Notes: generated by a model from the sequence alone, not told the origin. A stretch of 64,000 bases of DNA from Christensenellaceae bacterium OttesenSCG-928-K19 (GCA_030266015.1 JAJDHD010000002.1:36222-100221); one strand, 5' to 3'; shown: positions 52,922 through 61,871, numbered from the stretch's first letter. Made by a program: numbers and translations.

Positions 52922-53884
52922 ATGAAAAAATATGACATTGTGGCAATCGGCGAAAATCTGATTGATTTTGCACCGGCAAAAGAGCAGGAGTTGGGCAAGC
53001 TGGCTTTTTCGGGCAGCCCGGGCGGTGCGCCCGCAAATGTATTGGCGTGCGCATCAAAGCTGGGGTTGAAGACGGCGTTTATCAGCAAGCTGGGCATGGA
53101 TGTGTTTGGCGCGCTTTTTAAGCAGACGATGGTGGATGCCGGAATCGATATCTCTGGTCTCGTTGAAACAGATAAATACCCCAGCACGCTGGCGTTTGTC
53201 TCCCTGGATGAATCGGGAGACCGATCTTTTAGCTTTTACAGGAACGAAACGGCGGAGTGTATGATTATGATGGACGAACTCCCGTCCGGATTATTAAGTG
53301 AAGCGAAACTCTTTCACTTTGGGTCGGTATCTATGACGGCGGAACCAGCGCGCACCACTACGCTACAAGCGGTGAAGCAGGCGAAAGAAAGCGGAGCGGT
53401 GATTGCGTATGATCCGAATTTACGAGAGCTTTTGTGGAGCAGTCTGGAGGAGGCAAAAGCTGTTATGACAGAGGGGCTGCAATACGCAGATCTCGTTAAG
53501 CTGTCGGACAATGAGCTGGTGTTTTTGTCGGGCGAAAGCGATTTGGAAGCTGGGATGAGACTGCTGTTTGAGCGGCACAGTTTCCGGTATCTGGCGGTAA
53601 CAATGGGGGCACGCGGTTCCATGTGTATGGATGGGGGAGGTGTGTCATACCAACCGGCATTTGAGGTAAAGGCTGTGGACACCACTGGCGCGGGCGATGC
53701 TTTTTGGGGCGCTTTTTTGTATCAATACCTGCACAATGAGTTGGATAGAAAGGGCGAAAAGAAAGACGTCCCGTATATGCTCCGCTTTTCGAATGCGGCG
53801 GGTGCGCTCACTGCGATGGGATATGGGGCGATTCCTTCCATGCCTGTGTTGGATGAAGTATGTGGGCTTGCTGGAAAAGAATAG
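52922..53884 (+). CDS. PfkB family fructokinase
   Basis: The 320-residue protein has the PfkB family N-terminus (IGENLIDFAP, then GGAPANVLACASKLG at about 38-52) and the C-terminal ATP and catalytic motif VDTTGAGDAFWGAFLY (about 254-269), with Asp in GAGDAF as the base. Overall similarity is to fructokinases. It phosphorylates fructose made from mannose by the neighbouring isomerase. The ATG at 52922 has GGGGG; the longer frame to 52853 overlaps the isomerase gene. Confidence 0.93.
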   Translation: MKKYDIVAIGENLIDFAPAKEQELGKLAFSGSPGGAPANVLACASKLGLKTAFISKLGMDVFGALFKQTMVDAGIDISGLVETDKYPSTLAFVSLDESGDRSFSFYRNETAECMIMMDELPSGLLSEAKLFHFGSVSMTAEPARTTTLQAVKQAKESGAVIAYDPNLRELLWSSLEEAKAVMTEGLQYADLVKLSDNELVFLSGESDLEAGMRLLFERHSFRYLAVTMGARGSMCMDGGGVSYQPAFEVKAVDTTGAGDAFWGAFLYQYLHNELDRKGEKKDVPYMLRFSNAAGALTAMGYGAIPSMPVLDEVCGLAGKE

Positions 53885-53922
53885 ACGGGCAGGGGCATAC
53901 ACAACTAAAAAGTGATTTACAG

Positions 53923-53954
53923 AAAGTCTATGATGAAAATGGTAGACTTTTTTA
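53923..53954 (+). terminator. Rho-independent terminator of operon 2
   Basis: AAAGTCTA (53923-53930) pairs with TAGACTTT (53943-53950), followed by TTTT. It lies 38 nt after the fructokinase gene. Confidence 0.85.
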
Positions 53955-54052
53955 TTTTCTAACAGAAAGTAGCTACTACGCAACAACATGGCAAAAACAC
54001 AGCTTTTTATACAAATGGAATACAATAATTTTGTCGATATGGGAATGATTCC

Positions 54053-54081
54053 TTGATTTTACTTGAATTATTCAGTATAAT
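54053..54081 (+). promoter_or_regulatory. Promoter of the second diguanylate cyclase gene
   Basis: TTGATT (54053-54058), a 17-nt spacer and TATAAT (54076-54081) lie about 45 nt before the ATG at 54128. Confidence 0.8.
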
Positions 54082-54127
54082 TTTTAAAAAGTACTGGGAT
54101 TGTATAGATAATTAAAGCAGGGTAGAT

Positions 54128-56638
54128 ATGTTTAAAAACACAAGTTTGAGAACAAAGTTATTTTTTATGGTAACGCTTGTTGTGGTAGTATCATTTCTTT
54201 TTACTACCTGGATTGTTTCTAATAGGAGCATAAACTTGGCCCAGGACGATGCGTTCAAGCTTACCGAAGAGATGGCAGCCAAGTACAGCTACGAAATAAA
54301 ATCGGAGCTTCAGGCGGCGCGCGTTACGTCAGAATCCCTCATGACAGTCTTTAAAACATTGATAGAAAATGGCGAAGCCGACAGGGATACGCTTAATAAT
54401 ATTTTAATCAACTCATTAAAACAAAAGGATTATATCATCTCGTTTTGCGTGGCGTTTGAGCCAAACAAACTGGATGGCAAGGACGCCGAATATGCCGGGC
54501 ATCCGCTTTATGGCGAGTCTGGCCGGTATGCACCTTATTGGAGTTTGCAGGATGGGGAAATTGATGTCGAGCCTTTGACGGATATTGATGATGAGGATTG
54601 GTATGCCGGTGCCAGGGATTCGGGCGCGGAGTATATTACCGATCCTTTCTTTTATGAAGTGCAGGGTACGCCTGTGCTTATGACAAGCCTGGTGTTCCCC
54701 ATTATTATTGATGGAGAGTTTATCGGGATCGTTTCCTCTGATATGGCGCTGGATAGCTTACAGGAAATGGTATCCTATGTAAATACCAGTGGGTTGGGCG
54801 AGTTTACAGAGATATATTCGAATTCGGGCGTGGTTGTTGCTCATCCCGAGGATCAATATTTTAACAAAAGCATCTATGCAACGTCGGCTTATAATATGTT
54901 GGCGGCAGATCCGTCAAAAGCACAGCAAGCGTTGACAATCGCAAATGAGTATGTGGAAAACAACCCAATTGCAGACGAAGAAGATGAAGCGCAGGTTGAA
55001 GAATACGACAATGCGGTGGCGTTTGCCAGCAATTTGGGAGACTATGCGCAGGACTCGTCTGGCGTTATTCTGGATTTAACACTGCTTACAGATGGCATGG
55101 CAAGGGAGCTTCTTCAATTAGACGGGGAAAGAATGAGGGTGGCGCAAGAGGCTATGAAGGCGGTGGAGGATGGAGAGTCCTATACTGTTACACAAGATGA
55201 TTATTATACGGTGTATATGCCCATCCGGTTTAGCGAGGCGACAAACCCGTGGTCTGTCGCGGTAAATGTGCCCATGTCCGAGGTGTTGCTGGTTTCCAAT
55301 GAAATTCAACGTTATGTGCTTATTATATGTATCATTGCAATCGCTATTATCGCCTGCATACTTTTCATAATTGCAAACAGGATAACAAAGCCAATACTGA
55401 ACCTGGCAAAGGTGGCCGGGCAGTTTGGAGAAGGCCATTTTGATGTTGAGCTGCCGCCTGTGCGGAGCAACGATGAAATTGGCACGTTATCGGGCGCGTT
55501 TAAGGGGATGGCCGAGAGGATTAACAGCCTGATTAATACGTTGCAAAATTATGCGGCGGAGCTGGAAGAAAACAATGAGCATCTTAATTACCTGAACGAA
55601 ACACTGGTGGCGACAAACCATGTATCCGAAACAATTTTGAATGTAGAGCATCAGCAGTTCCATGACGTTTTGAACCAATCACTGCGGATTTTGGGAGAAA
55701 GCGTTCACGCGAACGGTGTTTCCATATGGGAAAACGACAAACATTCGGATGGGAAGGTATATAGCCGGGTGATCTCAACGTGGATTGCGAATCAGGCGGG
55801 GGTAAATGCGGTCGCAGATACTGCCATTGACCTTGACCGATACCTCCCAGGGTGGGATGAACAGGCGCAGAAAAAAGACGGTGCGGGCAGCAGCGTTTTA
55901 GATGGTAGTGCAATCCTTGCGGAATTTGAGCTGTTCCACGACTTCAGGTCGCTTTTGCTGATGCCTCTTATGCTGCACGACTCTTACTGGGGATTCCTGG
56001 TTTTCGCCTATGCTGAGGCAGAGTATCAACTGAAAAACGATGAGAGTGAAATATTGCGGTCTAGCGGGATGATGCTTGCGTCGGCAATTCTCCAAAATGA
56101 GACGGCAGAGAGCCTGATGGAAGCAGAAACAATGGCATCAACCGATCCGTTGACCGGACTTACCAACCGAAATGGATTTTTGATAAAAGCACCCGCTGTT
56201 TATGCGGAATGCCGGAAAGAAAAGGTTCCGCTCACGCTTCTGTTCTTTGACCTCGATCATTTTAAACGGGTGAATGACGAATTTGGACATCCGTTTGGCG
56301 ACGAAGTTTTGAAAGCGTTTGCGCGAGTAATTGAAGAAGAAACAGGCGAGCGTGACGTATGCTGTCGTTATGGGGGGGAAGAATTTATTCTTTTGCTTAA
56401 TAATAGTGACGGTGCTAATGGAAAAGAGACGGCTGAACGGATTTTGGAACGTGTGCGGTACGTCAGGCTTGCGGAGAAACCAAATTTCAGTTTCACAGTA
56501 AGCATTGGAATGGTGGCAGGTGTTCCCGGTATTCATGATACGCTGAACGGGTATATTCAAAAGGCGGATAACGCCCTTTACGCGGCGAAGGAAAATGGGC
56601 GGGATCAGCTTGTTGTTTTTCCGTATGACGCGAAGTAA
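54128..56638 (+). CDS. Diguanylate cyclase with dCache sensor, HAMP and GAF-like domains
   Basis: The 836-residue protein has an N-terminal membrane helix (about 12-32) and a large extracellular double-Cache domain (about 35-385; YAPYWSLQDG, DWYAGARDSG, later SVAVNVPMSEV). A second membrane helix (about 396-418), HAMP (about 420-475), a coiled region, a GAF-like domain (about 515-665) and GGDEF (about 675-836) follow. The signature is GGEEF and the metal motif FDLDHFKRVND. The allosteric RxxD site is absent: the place before GGEEF reads GERD, with Gly where Arg should be. This differs from the cyclase at 8034. It should produce cyclic di-GMP in response to an extracellular small molecule; amino acids are common dCache ligands. 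Confidence 0.94.
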   Translation: MFKNTSLRTKLFFMVTLVVVVSFLFTTWIVSNRSINLAQDDAFKLTEEMAAKYSYEIKSELQAARVTSESLMTVFKTLIENGEADRDTLNNILINSLKQKDYIISFCVAFEPNKLDGKDAEYAGHPLYGESGRYAPYWSLQDGEIDVEPLTDIDDEDWYAGARDSGAEYITDPFFYEVQGTPVLMTSLVFPIIIDGEFIGIVSSDMALDSLQEMVSYVNTSGLGEFTEIYSNSGVVVAHPEDQYFNKSIYATSAYNMLAADPSKAQQALTIANEYVENNPIADEEDEAQVEEYDNAVAFASNLGDYAQDSSGVILDLTLLTDGMARELLQLDGERMRVAQEAMKAVEDGESYTVTQDDYYTVYMPIRFSEATNPWSVAVNVPMSEVLLVSNEIQRYVLIICIIAIAIIACILFIIANRITKPILNLAKVAGQFGEGHFDVELPPVRSNDEIGTLSGAFKGMAERINSLINTLQNYAAELEENNEHLNYLNETLVATNHVSETILNVEHQQFHDVLNQSLRILGESVHANGVSIWENDKHSDGKVYSRVISTWIANQAGVNAVADTAIDLDRYLPGWDEQAQKKDGAGSSVLDGSAILAEFELFHDFRSLLLMPLMLHDSYWGFLVFAYAEAEYQLKNDESEILRSSGMMLASAILQNETAESLMEAETMASTDPLTGLTNRNGFLIKAPAVYAECRKEKVPLTLLFFDLDHFKRVNDEFGHPFGDEVLKAFARVIEEETGERDVCCRYGGEEFILLLNNSDGANGKETAERILERVRYVRLAEKPNFSFTVSIGMVAGVPGIHDTLNGYIQKADNALYAAKENGRDQLVVFPYDAK

Positions 56639-56920
56639 ACCCCGAAGTTCAAATAATGATTTTGGTTCGGATACAGCCGCTATAACGATGGTTATGGGGG
56701 TATTCGCTTACGCAAAAAAGGCCATTTCACTGAAACGGCCAAAATCAAGAATCCCTTTCTACAGCGGTTTTTTAACCATTATCCTTACTTATTACTGTTA
56801 AGCACTCAACGTGTGGGGAAAAGCTGATAGTGAAAGGGTTTTCGGACAACGAAGGTGGTATGGTTAGAGGTCTATAACACTGCGGAAACATATATTGCCT
56901 AACCGAAAGTGAGAGTATAC

Positions 56921-56948
56921 AAAAATGCGCATGAGAGTGCGCATTTTT
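56921..56948 (+). terminator. Bidirectional rho-independent terminator
   Basis: AAAAATGCGCA (56921-56931) and TGCGCATTTTT (56938-56948) form a perfect 11-bp stem with a 6-nt loop, flanked by A and T tracts, so it can act on both strands. Confidence 0.85.
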
Positions 56949-57158
56949 GTTTTGAAATATAAGTGAGAAATGTGATGAGTATCACTTTTTGTACTAAAAG
57001 ATAAATGACTTTTTGGCAACAGATAAAGGATTGAGTGCTGGAAAAGTAAGTATATAATATTTCACTTTATAAAATGGGAACTTTTGGAACTGCTTTTACT
57101 TTTTGATGTCTCTTTAATTGGATATTTATGGAATGATGCTACCCGTGGGGATAAGCTA

Positions 57159-57167
57159 TGGTATAAT
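57159..57167 (+). promoter_or_regulatory. Extended -10 promoter of the cyclase-like gene
   Basis: TGGTATAAT (TGn plus TATAAT) lies about 113 nt before the ATG at 57280. No good -35 box is present, as is common for extended -10 promoters. Confidence 0.5.
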
Positions 57168-57279
57168 TACTTTTAAGGTAGTATTATGGCTATAATCTGC
57201 GTCATTGAATTGAGTGTCTGATGCAAATATTTAACATTGCATTGCATATTGCTGATGATTAAATTGGAGAGGAGTCTAT

Positions 57280-58266
57280 ATGATTAGGAGCGAATGTGCA
57301 GTTGTAACATTTATAGATATATTAGGCTTTAAAAACCTAGTAGAGCACAAAAGCGACGGTGAGATGGTCGAAATTCTGGACTTGTTTCACCAGCATAATT
57401 CAGAGAACCCGTTGTCCCGTTATGAGATTTCTACCCCAATAGTAGATAATCTCATCAGCTTAAAGACAGTTTATTTTTCTGACTCAGTTGTGAGAATCAG
57501 GTATGTTTCTGATTGGGGAGTAAAATATCCATCTGATGGACACTACATGGTTTTGCTGGAAAAGGAGCTGATGTTATTGGCGGAGATACAGGCAGCTTTA
57601 TTAAAAAGAGGTATACTGATTCGTGGTGGAATTACAATTGGTGAAATTTATTATGACGAAGAAGCAAAGCATCTCTTTGGTAAGGCAATGAATAGAGCGT
57701 ATGAACTTGAGAGCACTCTTGCAAACTATCCCCGAATTGTTATTGATCCCACTTTTTCAAATGTGTATTCTCCTAGCATGGATTTTATCGAAAGTCCAAT
57801 ATCTATTGATTCTGAAATGTTGTTTTCAGTTGACTATTTTAATGAGCGCGAAGCAAAGTTGTTATTATCGGATTTGAAACAATGGCCAGAGAAAAGGCAG
57901 AAAATCATACAACACATCAAAACCCGCATAATCTCACAAAAAGAACTTATGGAAGAGCAGCGAAAAGCATTAGTCAAGTTGCTATTGCAAAGTACAAGCG
58001 GAATGCGCATAGATCCGATAAATTCACCAGCAGAGCATCTTTTCCGATTGCAAGACGTTAAGGTCTTTGGTAAGCATGCATGGACAGTAACTCAGTTTAA
58101 CGCTGCTATAGATAGTTGGGAGAAAGTAAGGGCTGAGATAGGATATAACCATACTTTTGTGAATAAGATATTCTTAAGAGATTTTGAATGGACAGATCCC
58201 AATGTTTTGATGGACGAAAATTCATTTTCATGTCTTTCTAGTGCATATGCGGTTGAGGATATATAG
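57280..58266 (+). CDS. Class III nucleotidyl cyclase-like protein
   Basis: The 328-residue protein has an N-terminal half (about 5-165) matching the class III adenylate/guanylate cyclase pattern. FIDILGFKNLV (about 11-21) carries the first metal Asp in the FxDIxGF motif. VYFSDSVVR (about 64-72) carries the second Asp. RGGITIGEI (about 110-118) and HLFGKAMNRAYELES (about 131-145) match the RxGIxxG and GxxVNxAxRLE segments. The C-terminal half has no family I recognise. A free-standing soluble cyclase next to a possible defence locus recalls Pycsar cyclases, but no Pycsar effector is adjacent, so this is a possibility only. AT-rich composition suggests acquisition by transfer. GGAGAGGAG precedes the ATG. 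Confidence 0.7.
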   Translation: MIRSECAVVTFIDILGFKNLVEHKSDGEMVEILDLFHQHNSENPLSRYEISTPIVDNLISLKTVYFSDSVVRIRYVSDWGVKYPSDGHYMVLLEKELMLLAEIQAALLKRGILIRGGITIGEIYYDEEAKHLFGKAMNRAYELESTLANYPRIVIDPTFSNVYSPSMDFIESPISIDSEMLFSVDYFNEREAKLLLSDLKQWPEKRQKIIQHIKTRIISQKELMEEQRKALVKLLLQSTSGMRIDPINSPAEHLFRLQDVKVFGKHAWTVTQFNAAIDSWEKVRAEIGYNHTFVNKIFLRDFEWTDPNVLMDENSFSCLSSAYAVEDI

Positions 58267-58319
58267 TTCCATACTTCATATTATCCATATAATCTAACTT
58301 ATAAGTAAAATGGATATAT

Positions 58320-58598
58320 TTCCCAGCAGTTCAATGGTAGAGCATTCGGATGTTAAGACTTAAAAATAGCAGCTCTGTAGGGAAACTTGCAGGTGAAATT
58401 ACCGCTAAGTCAGCAAAATCTAAGTCCAAAAGGATATGACAACGCCGAGCAAGGAATCCAAAAGATTCTATGTGTAGAGACTTTACACGGGATACCTAAA
58501 GCGAAAGCAATGGTGAAGACAAAGTCCGGACTACAATGCGAAAGCGATGTGGTGAAGTAACCGAAGGGTCGTTGGTTCAAACCCAACCTGGGGAGCCA
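58320..58598 (+). tRNA. tRNA-Asn (anticodon GTT) interrupted by a group I intron
   Basis: Exon 1 is 58320-58353 and exon 2 is 58558-58598; joined they give a 75-nt tRNA with encoded CCA. Acceptor TTCCCAG pairs with CTGGGGA (58588-58594). D stem GTTC/GAGC encloses AATGGTA. Anticodon stem TTCGG (58345-58349) pairs with CCGAA (58561-58565). T stem GTTGG/CCAAC encloses TTCAAAC. The joined anticodon loop reads ATGTTAA, anticodon GTT. The intron lies between anticodon positions 35 and 36. A small GAAA-tetraloop hairpin (58604-58619) follows, then 5S rRNA, so they may be cotranscribed. Confidence 0.9.
58354..58557 (+). ncRNA. Group I intron (subgroup IC3-like) in tRNA-Asn
   Basis: The intervening 204 nt have the length and core of the small self-splicing tRNA introns such as that in Azoarcus tRNA-Ile. 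Shared core strings include GGGAAAC, CAACGCCGAGC, GTGTAGAGACT (P7 side), ACCTAA, ATGGTGAAG and AAAGTCC. The 5' exon ends in T and the intron ends in G (58557), as group I splicing requires. A candidate internal guide is GCA (58369-58371), pairing with TGT of the exon through a T-G wobble at the splice site. Stems visible: CTGTA/TGCAG (P2-like) and a GAAA-capped stem near 58539-58549. No homing endonuclease is encoded. Confidence 0.88.
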
Positions 58599-58627
58599 GA
58601 TAATAAGGCGAAAGCCTTACTATACAA

Positions 58628-58747
<120 letters not shown>

Positions 58748-58757
58748 CAACCTTAAG

Positions 58758-58786
58758 AAAGCCTGTGATATTATCATAGGCTTTTT
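58758..58786 (+). terminator. Rho-independent terminator after 5S rRNA
   Basis: AAAGCCTGTGAT (58758-58769) pairs with ATCATAGGCTTT (58773-58784) with one mismatch and a 3-nt loop, followed by T residues. It lies 10 nt after the 5S end. Confidence 0.85.
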
Positions 58787-59139
58787 GCTTATAATTAAGC
58801 AAGATTATATCCGATTGGGACTACAAAATAAGTTTGGAATGCAAACTTCTATTTGCTATGTCTGTTTCAAGAAACAACTACAACAGAAAAAAATTCTGTT
58901 GAATTTTTGAAAAAGCTGATATATATTCTTCATGGATTGCTGTGGAGTTCGAAGTCGATGATAGAAAGTTTATAGGCCTTTTTATCATGCGGCAATATCT
59001 TGATGAAAAATATGGAGAAAATCTATATTTGTGATATAATGTAATAAATATATTATGCAACTGTGAGAATGATTTGTGACATAATTATTACATATCTAGA
59101 ATAATAATAAATTGTTGACCAGGGGAGGAGATAAACTCC
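58787..59139. other. AT-rich intergenic region with promoter for the QueC-like locus
   Basis: There is no supported gene in these 353 nt. An extended -10 element TGATATAAT (59032-59040) is a probable promoter for the gene at 59140, giving a leader of about 95 nt. Short frames here lack ribosome sites. Confidence 0.5.
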
Positions 59140-59919
59140 ATGGGGCATGAGCGTATCGGTTTTTTACCACAAACAAAAAAATGGAGAATGATTGTGGACA
59201 GTCTCTCTCGCTTTGGTGATGGTGAGATTTCGGTTACGCAGATTGCAAATGATACACTTAACGCCATAAAGACCACATACAATAAAATGCCTTATGATGA
59301 ATCACTAATAAAGGCGTTGTCCTTTATTGCTACGTTATCGTTTTCTGCGAAGCAAGCTAATCAAGTAGATTTTTTGAATAGTAATGGATATTCTGTTGAT
59401 GCTAATATTTCTCTCTTTTCATTAATGGCAAGCGCACAAAACTATATTTCAACAGAGCATGGTTCGTTAGAGATAAATAAATTAGCCAAAGATTCCACAA
59501 TGCAGGCAATAATTGATTACCAGCAAAAACATGATTCTAACCAATTGGCATTGTTTTCGGAGAAGTCAGAAAATGTCTGGGGAGATACCGGTAATGGAGC
59601 GGCCTTTTGTGAAATGGCAAGGACATTTTTTTCATCATTTACTGAGCGACAACTAAAGTATTACATTGAAAGAGCGGCAGCGAGTAGCATTGATAACTAT
59701 GAAACATTGAAGTCATTTAATCAGCAACTTTCTGAGCAGTCGAAAGCCATCGCTGATCATTCATTTGAAATCTCAAAACTTACACAGTCTTTTGCTGCTG
59801 GATGGTTTAACAAAAATGCTACGGATTCACTACCAAGTGAAAAACAAATAGAAGGTTTCCTCAGAATGTCTTTTGGCAAATTACGCGAAGAGTTCCGAAG
59901 GGAGGTTGATGGTCAATGA
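59140..59919 (+). CDS. Small partner protein of QueC-like ATPase, starts Met-Gly (candidate defence protein)
   Basis: The 259-residue protein has no signal peptide or membrane helix. It starts MGHERIGFLPQTKKWRMIV; after Met removal Gly would be the N-terminus. It is mostly helical, with a coiled stretch near 195-225. The start is firm: GGGGAGGAG lies 9 nt before the ATG. Its stop overlaps the start of the QueC-like gene, so the two are co-translated and probably act together. It resembles no classical family known to me, but its place corresponds to QatB in Qat defence systems, which sits next to a QueC-like QatC. QueC-like enzymes of type IV CBASS have been reported to attach a deazaguanine to a partner's N-terminal Gly (from memory). 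A similar reaction here is an inference. Confidence 0.75.
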   Translation: MGHERIGFLPQTKKWRMIVDSLSRFGDGEISVTQIANDTLNAIKTTYNKMPYDESLIKALSFIATLSFSAKQANQVDFLNSNGYSVDANISLFSLMASAQNYISTEHGSLEINKLAKDSTMQAIIDYQQKHDSNQLALFSEKSENVWGDTGNGAAFCEMARTFFSSFTERQLKYYIERAAASSIDNYETLKSFNQQLSEQSKAIADHSFEISKLTQSFAAGWFNKNATDSLPSEKQIEGFLRMSFGKLREEFRREVDGQ

Positions 59920-61799
59920 ACCAGAAAACTCCTAGTGTCACTCGCGTCAATTGTGGGGAATTATGTAAAACGACTGATTGTACTGCAGCTGAAATAAATC
60001 TGCTTCATGCAGAAATAGGCGATTTACTTCCCAATATTTCAATTGGATACGAGAGGTTTATTAAAAACCCGGATGAGTTACCCAATAGAATTCTTGATCT
60101 ATTGCAAATAGCAGCGTATGTATTTTGCGGAGATCGTATGGCAAATCGTGGGAGTCGGGACAGTGTGGATAATAACTCATGGGCACGCTCGCTAGAATTT
60201 CGTATACCCGTATTAGACATAGATTTTTGGGAAAATGAGAAAACTAAAAAGGCGTTGATATGTTCATTGAGTTTTATGACTGGGGATCGCAATTTCAGTT
60301 TTGTGTTTACTGCTACAAACAAAAATCCTGCAGAAGCGAAGATTAAGCAAATCTCATTGTTCTCAAAAGAGTATAGTGATTTGGATGAAGCAGAAAAAAC
60401 TGACGTTGTTCTTTTTTCTGGAGGGCTTGATTCCTTAGCAGGTATTGTTCAGAGACTTAATGAACACCCCGATCGTTTAATTTGTGCTGTTAGCCATAAA
60501 TCTAGCAAATCTGTTACACATACCCAAGAATCTATAATATCCAAATTAAATGAAAAATATGATAATAAGATAAAAAAATATGGATTTGAATGTTGTAATC
60601 ATGGCGGACTGAAGAGTAAAGATGAGACACAGCGTACAAGAATGTTTCTTTTTTCAGCGATCGCCTTTTCTCTATGCAATTGTTATGATAAACACGAATT
60701 CTATGTTTATGAGAATGGTATTACTAGTTTGAACCTATCCAAGCAAGCTGATGTCATTAATGCTCGAGCAAGTCGAACAACTCACCCGAAGACGCTAGGA
60801 CTTCTTCGCCAGTTTTATAGATTGTTGGATCCAGCATTCAATATAGTTGCACCATATTATAATAAGACAAAAGCTGAAGTTTTGGAAGTGTTCAAAATTT
60901 ATAATGAAAGAAATATTATTTCAAGTTCGGTTTCATGTAGTTCGTCAAGAAAAAAACGTGGGCAGGTTCCACATTGTGGATGCTGCTCACAATGCATAGA
61001 TAGAAGGTTTTCTGTATATGCATCAGGATTGGAAGATTATGATGCTCTTTATGCAACTGATTTTATAAATGCTTTTCCGGACGATGATAAAAATGAAACA
61101 AAACAACGCCTGTATATTACCTTGCGATTGGCAAATTTAGAAGACATTTCGACGCAAGAAGAATTTCTTAGTAAATATCCAACAGATATAACCGATATGA
61201 TTGAATACTGGCAAAATTCAAATAACGCAGATGACAAATTTGATGAAATATATGATTTGGTTTGTCGATATGGAAAATCAGTTATTGATGCTGCGACTAT
61301 AATGAGGAATAAGTATGACGATTTGACCCAAACAATAAATAAAGACTCTTTGCTTGGAATAATATCTGAACGTAAATATAAAGATACGCCTTGCTTTAAT
61401 CGGGTTAATGCGATTGATGGAATACTGAAAAAAGCCATACCTGATATTTTCCAAAAGGAAAAGCCGAAAAATGAACGGGATTTCAATGATAAGCTGCATG
61501 GGATATTGAATGTGCAAGCAAGTTTTACTAGGGAGTATCCTACATTGTTGTTTGGACTATCTTCATATATTGCAGATCAGGCGCAAGGCAATCTGATCAT
61601 TGAAAGTAAGTATATCAGGGGGAAAACTACACCGAGTGTTGCTGACAAAGGAATTGCTGAGGATATCGTAAAGATTCCAGATAGTTTTGGTGTCATGTTC
61701 GTGGTATATGATCCTTATGGAAGCATAATAAATCCTGATGAATTTGCTAAAGCATTTGAGACGAAGCGCAAGGATTGTTATGTTAGAATATACAGATGA
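59916..61799 (+). CDS. QueC-like PP-loop ATPase fused to PD-(D/E)XK nuclease-like domain
   Basis: The 627-residue protein has an N-terminal region of about 160 residues of unknown fold, then a QueC-type PP-loop ATPase: VVLFSGGLDSLAG (about 164-176) and the four-Cys zinc motif, first Cys in VSCSSSRKKRG and the rest in HCGCCSQCIDRR (about 340-365). QueC makes 7-cyano-7-deazaguanine. The C-terminal part (about 500-627) has a PD-(D/E)XK pattern: an acidic helix (ERDFNDKLHGIL), Asp in IADQAQG, then LIIESKYIRG with the E-x-K pair, and FVVYDPYG. It is far longer than QueC (about 220 residues) and no queuosine pathway genes are nearby, so a defence or modification role is more likely. It overlaps the upstream gene by 4 nt. 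Confidence 0.82.
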   Translation: MNQKTPSVTRVNCGELCKTTDCTAAEINLLHAEIGDLLPNISIGYERFIKNPDELPNRILDLLQIAAYVFCGDRMANRGSRDSVDNNSWARSLEFRIPVLDIDFWENEKTKKALICSLSFMTGDRNFSFVFTATNKNPAEAKIKQISLFSKEYSDLDEAEKTDVVLFSGGLDSLAGIVQRLNEHPDRLICAVSHKSSKSVTHTQESIISKLNEKYDNKIKKYGFECCNHGGLKSKDETQRTRMFLFSAIAFSLCNCYDKHEFYVYENGITSLNLSKQADVINARASRTTHPKTLGLLRQFYRLLDPAFNIVAPYYNKTKAEVLEVFKIYNERNIISSSVSCSSSRKKRGQVPHCGCCSQCIDRRFSVYASGLEDYDALYATDFINAFPDDDKNETKQRLYITLRLANLEDISTQEEFLSKYPTDITDMIEYWQNSNNADDKFDEIYDLVCRYGKSVIDAATIMRNKYDDLTQTINKDSLLGIISERKYKDTPCFNRVNAIDGILKKAIPDIFQKEKPKNERDFNDKLHGILNVQASFTREYPTLLFGLSSYIADQAQGNLIIESKYIRGKTTPSVADKGIAEDIVKIPDSFGVMFVVYDPYGSIINPDEFAKAFETKRKDCYVRIYR

Positions 61800-61871
61800 T
61801 GGAGTTGCGCAGACTAACTGTTATTCGTCCAACCATTTGTTCACACTTAATCATGATAATAGAGGTAAGGA

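Larger units (their letters stand above)
56639..57279. other. Non-coding transition into the AT-rich region
   Basis: These 641 nt contain no supported gene. A mismatched GGCC...GGCC hairpin at 56719-56739 and the strong hairpin at 56921-56948 are visible. Base composition falls from here on, suggesting the left border of an accessory region. An extended -10 promoter lies at 57159-57167. Confidence 0.5.

Noticed and set aside
56595..56801. Possible 68-residue gene after the second diguanylate cyclase
   Set aside because: It begins inside the cyclase gene, has no ribosome site of its own and contains a hairpin.
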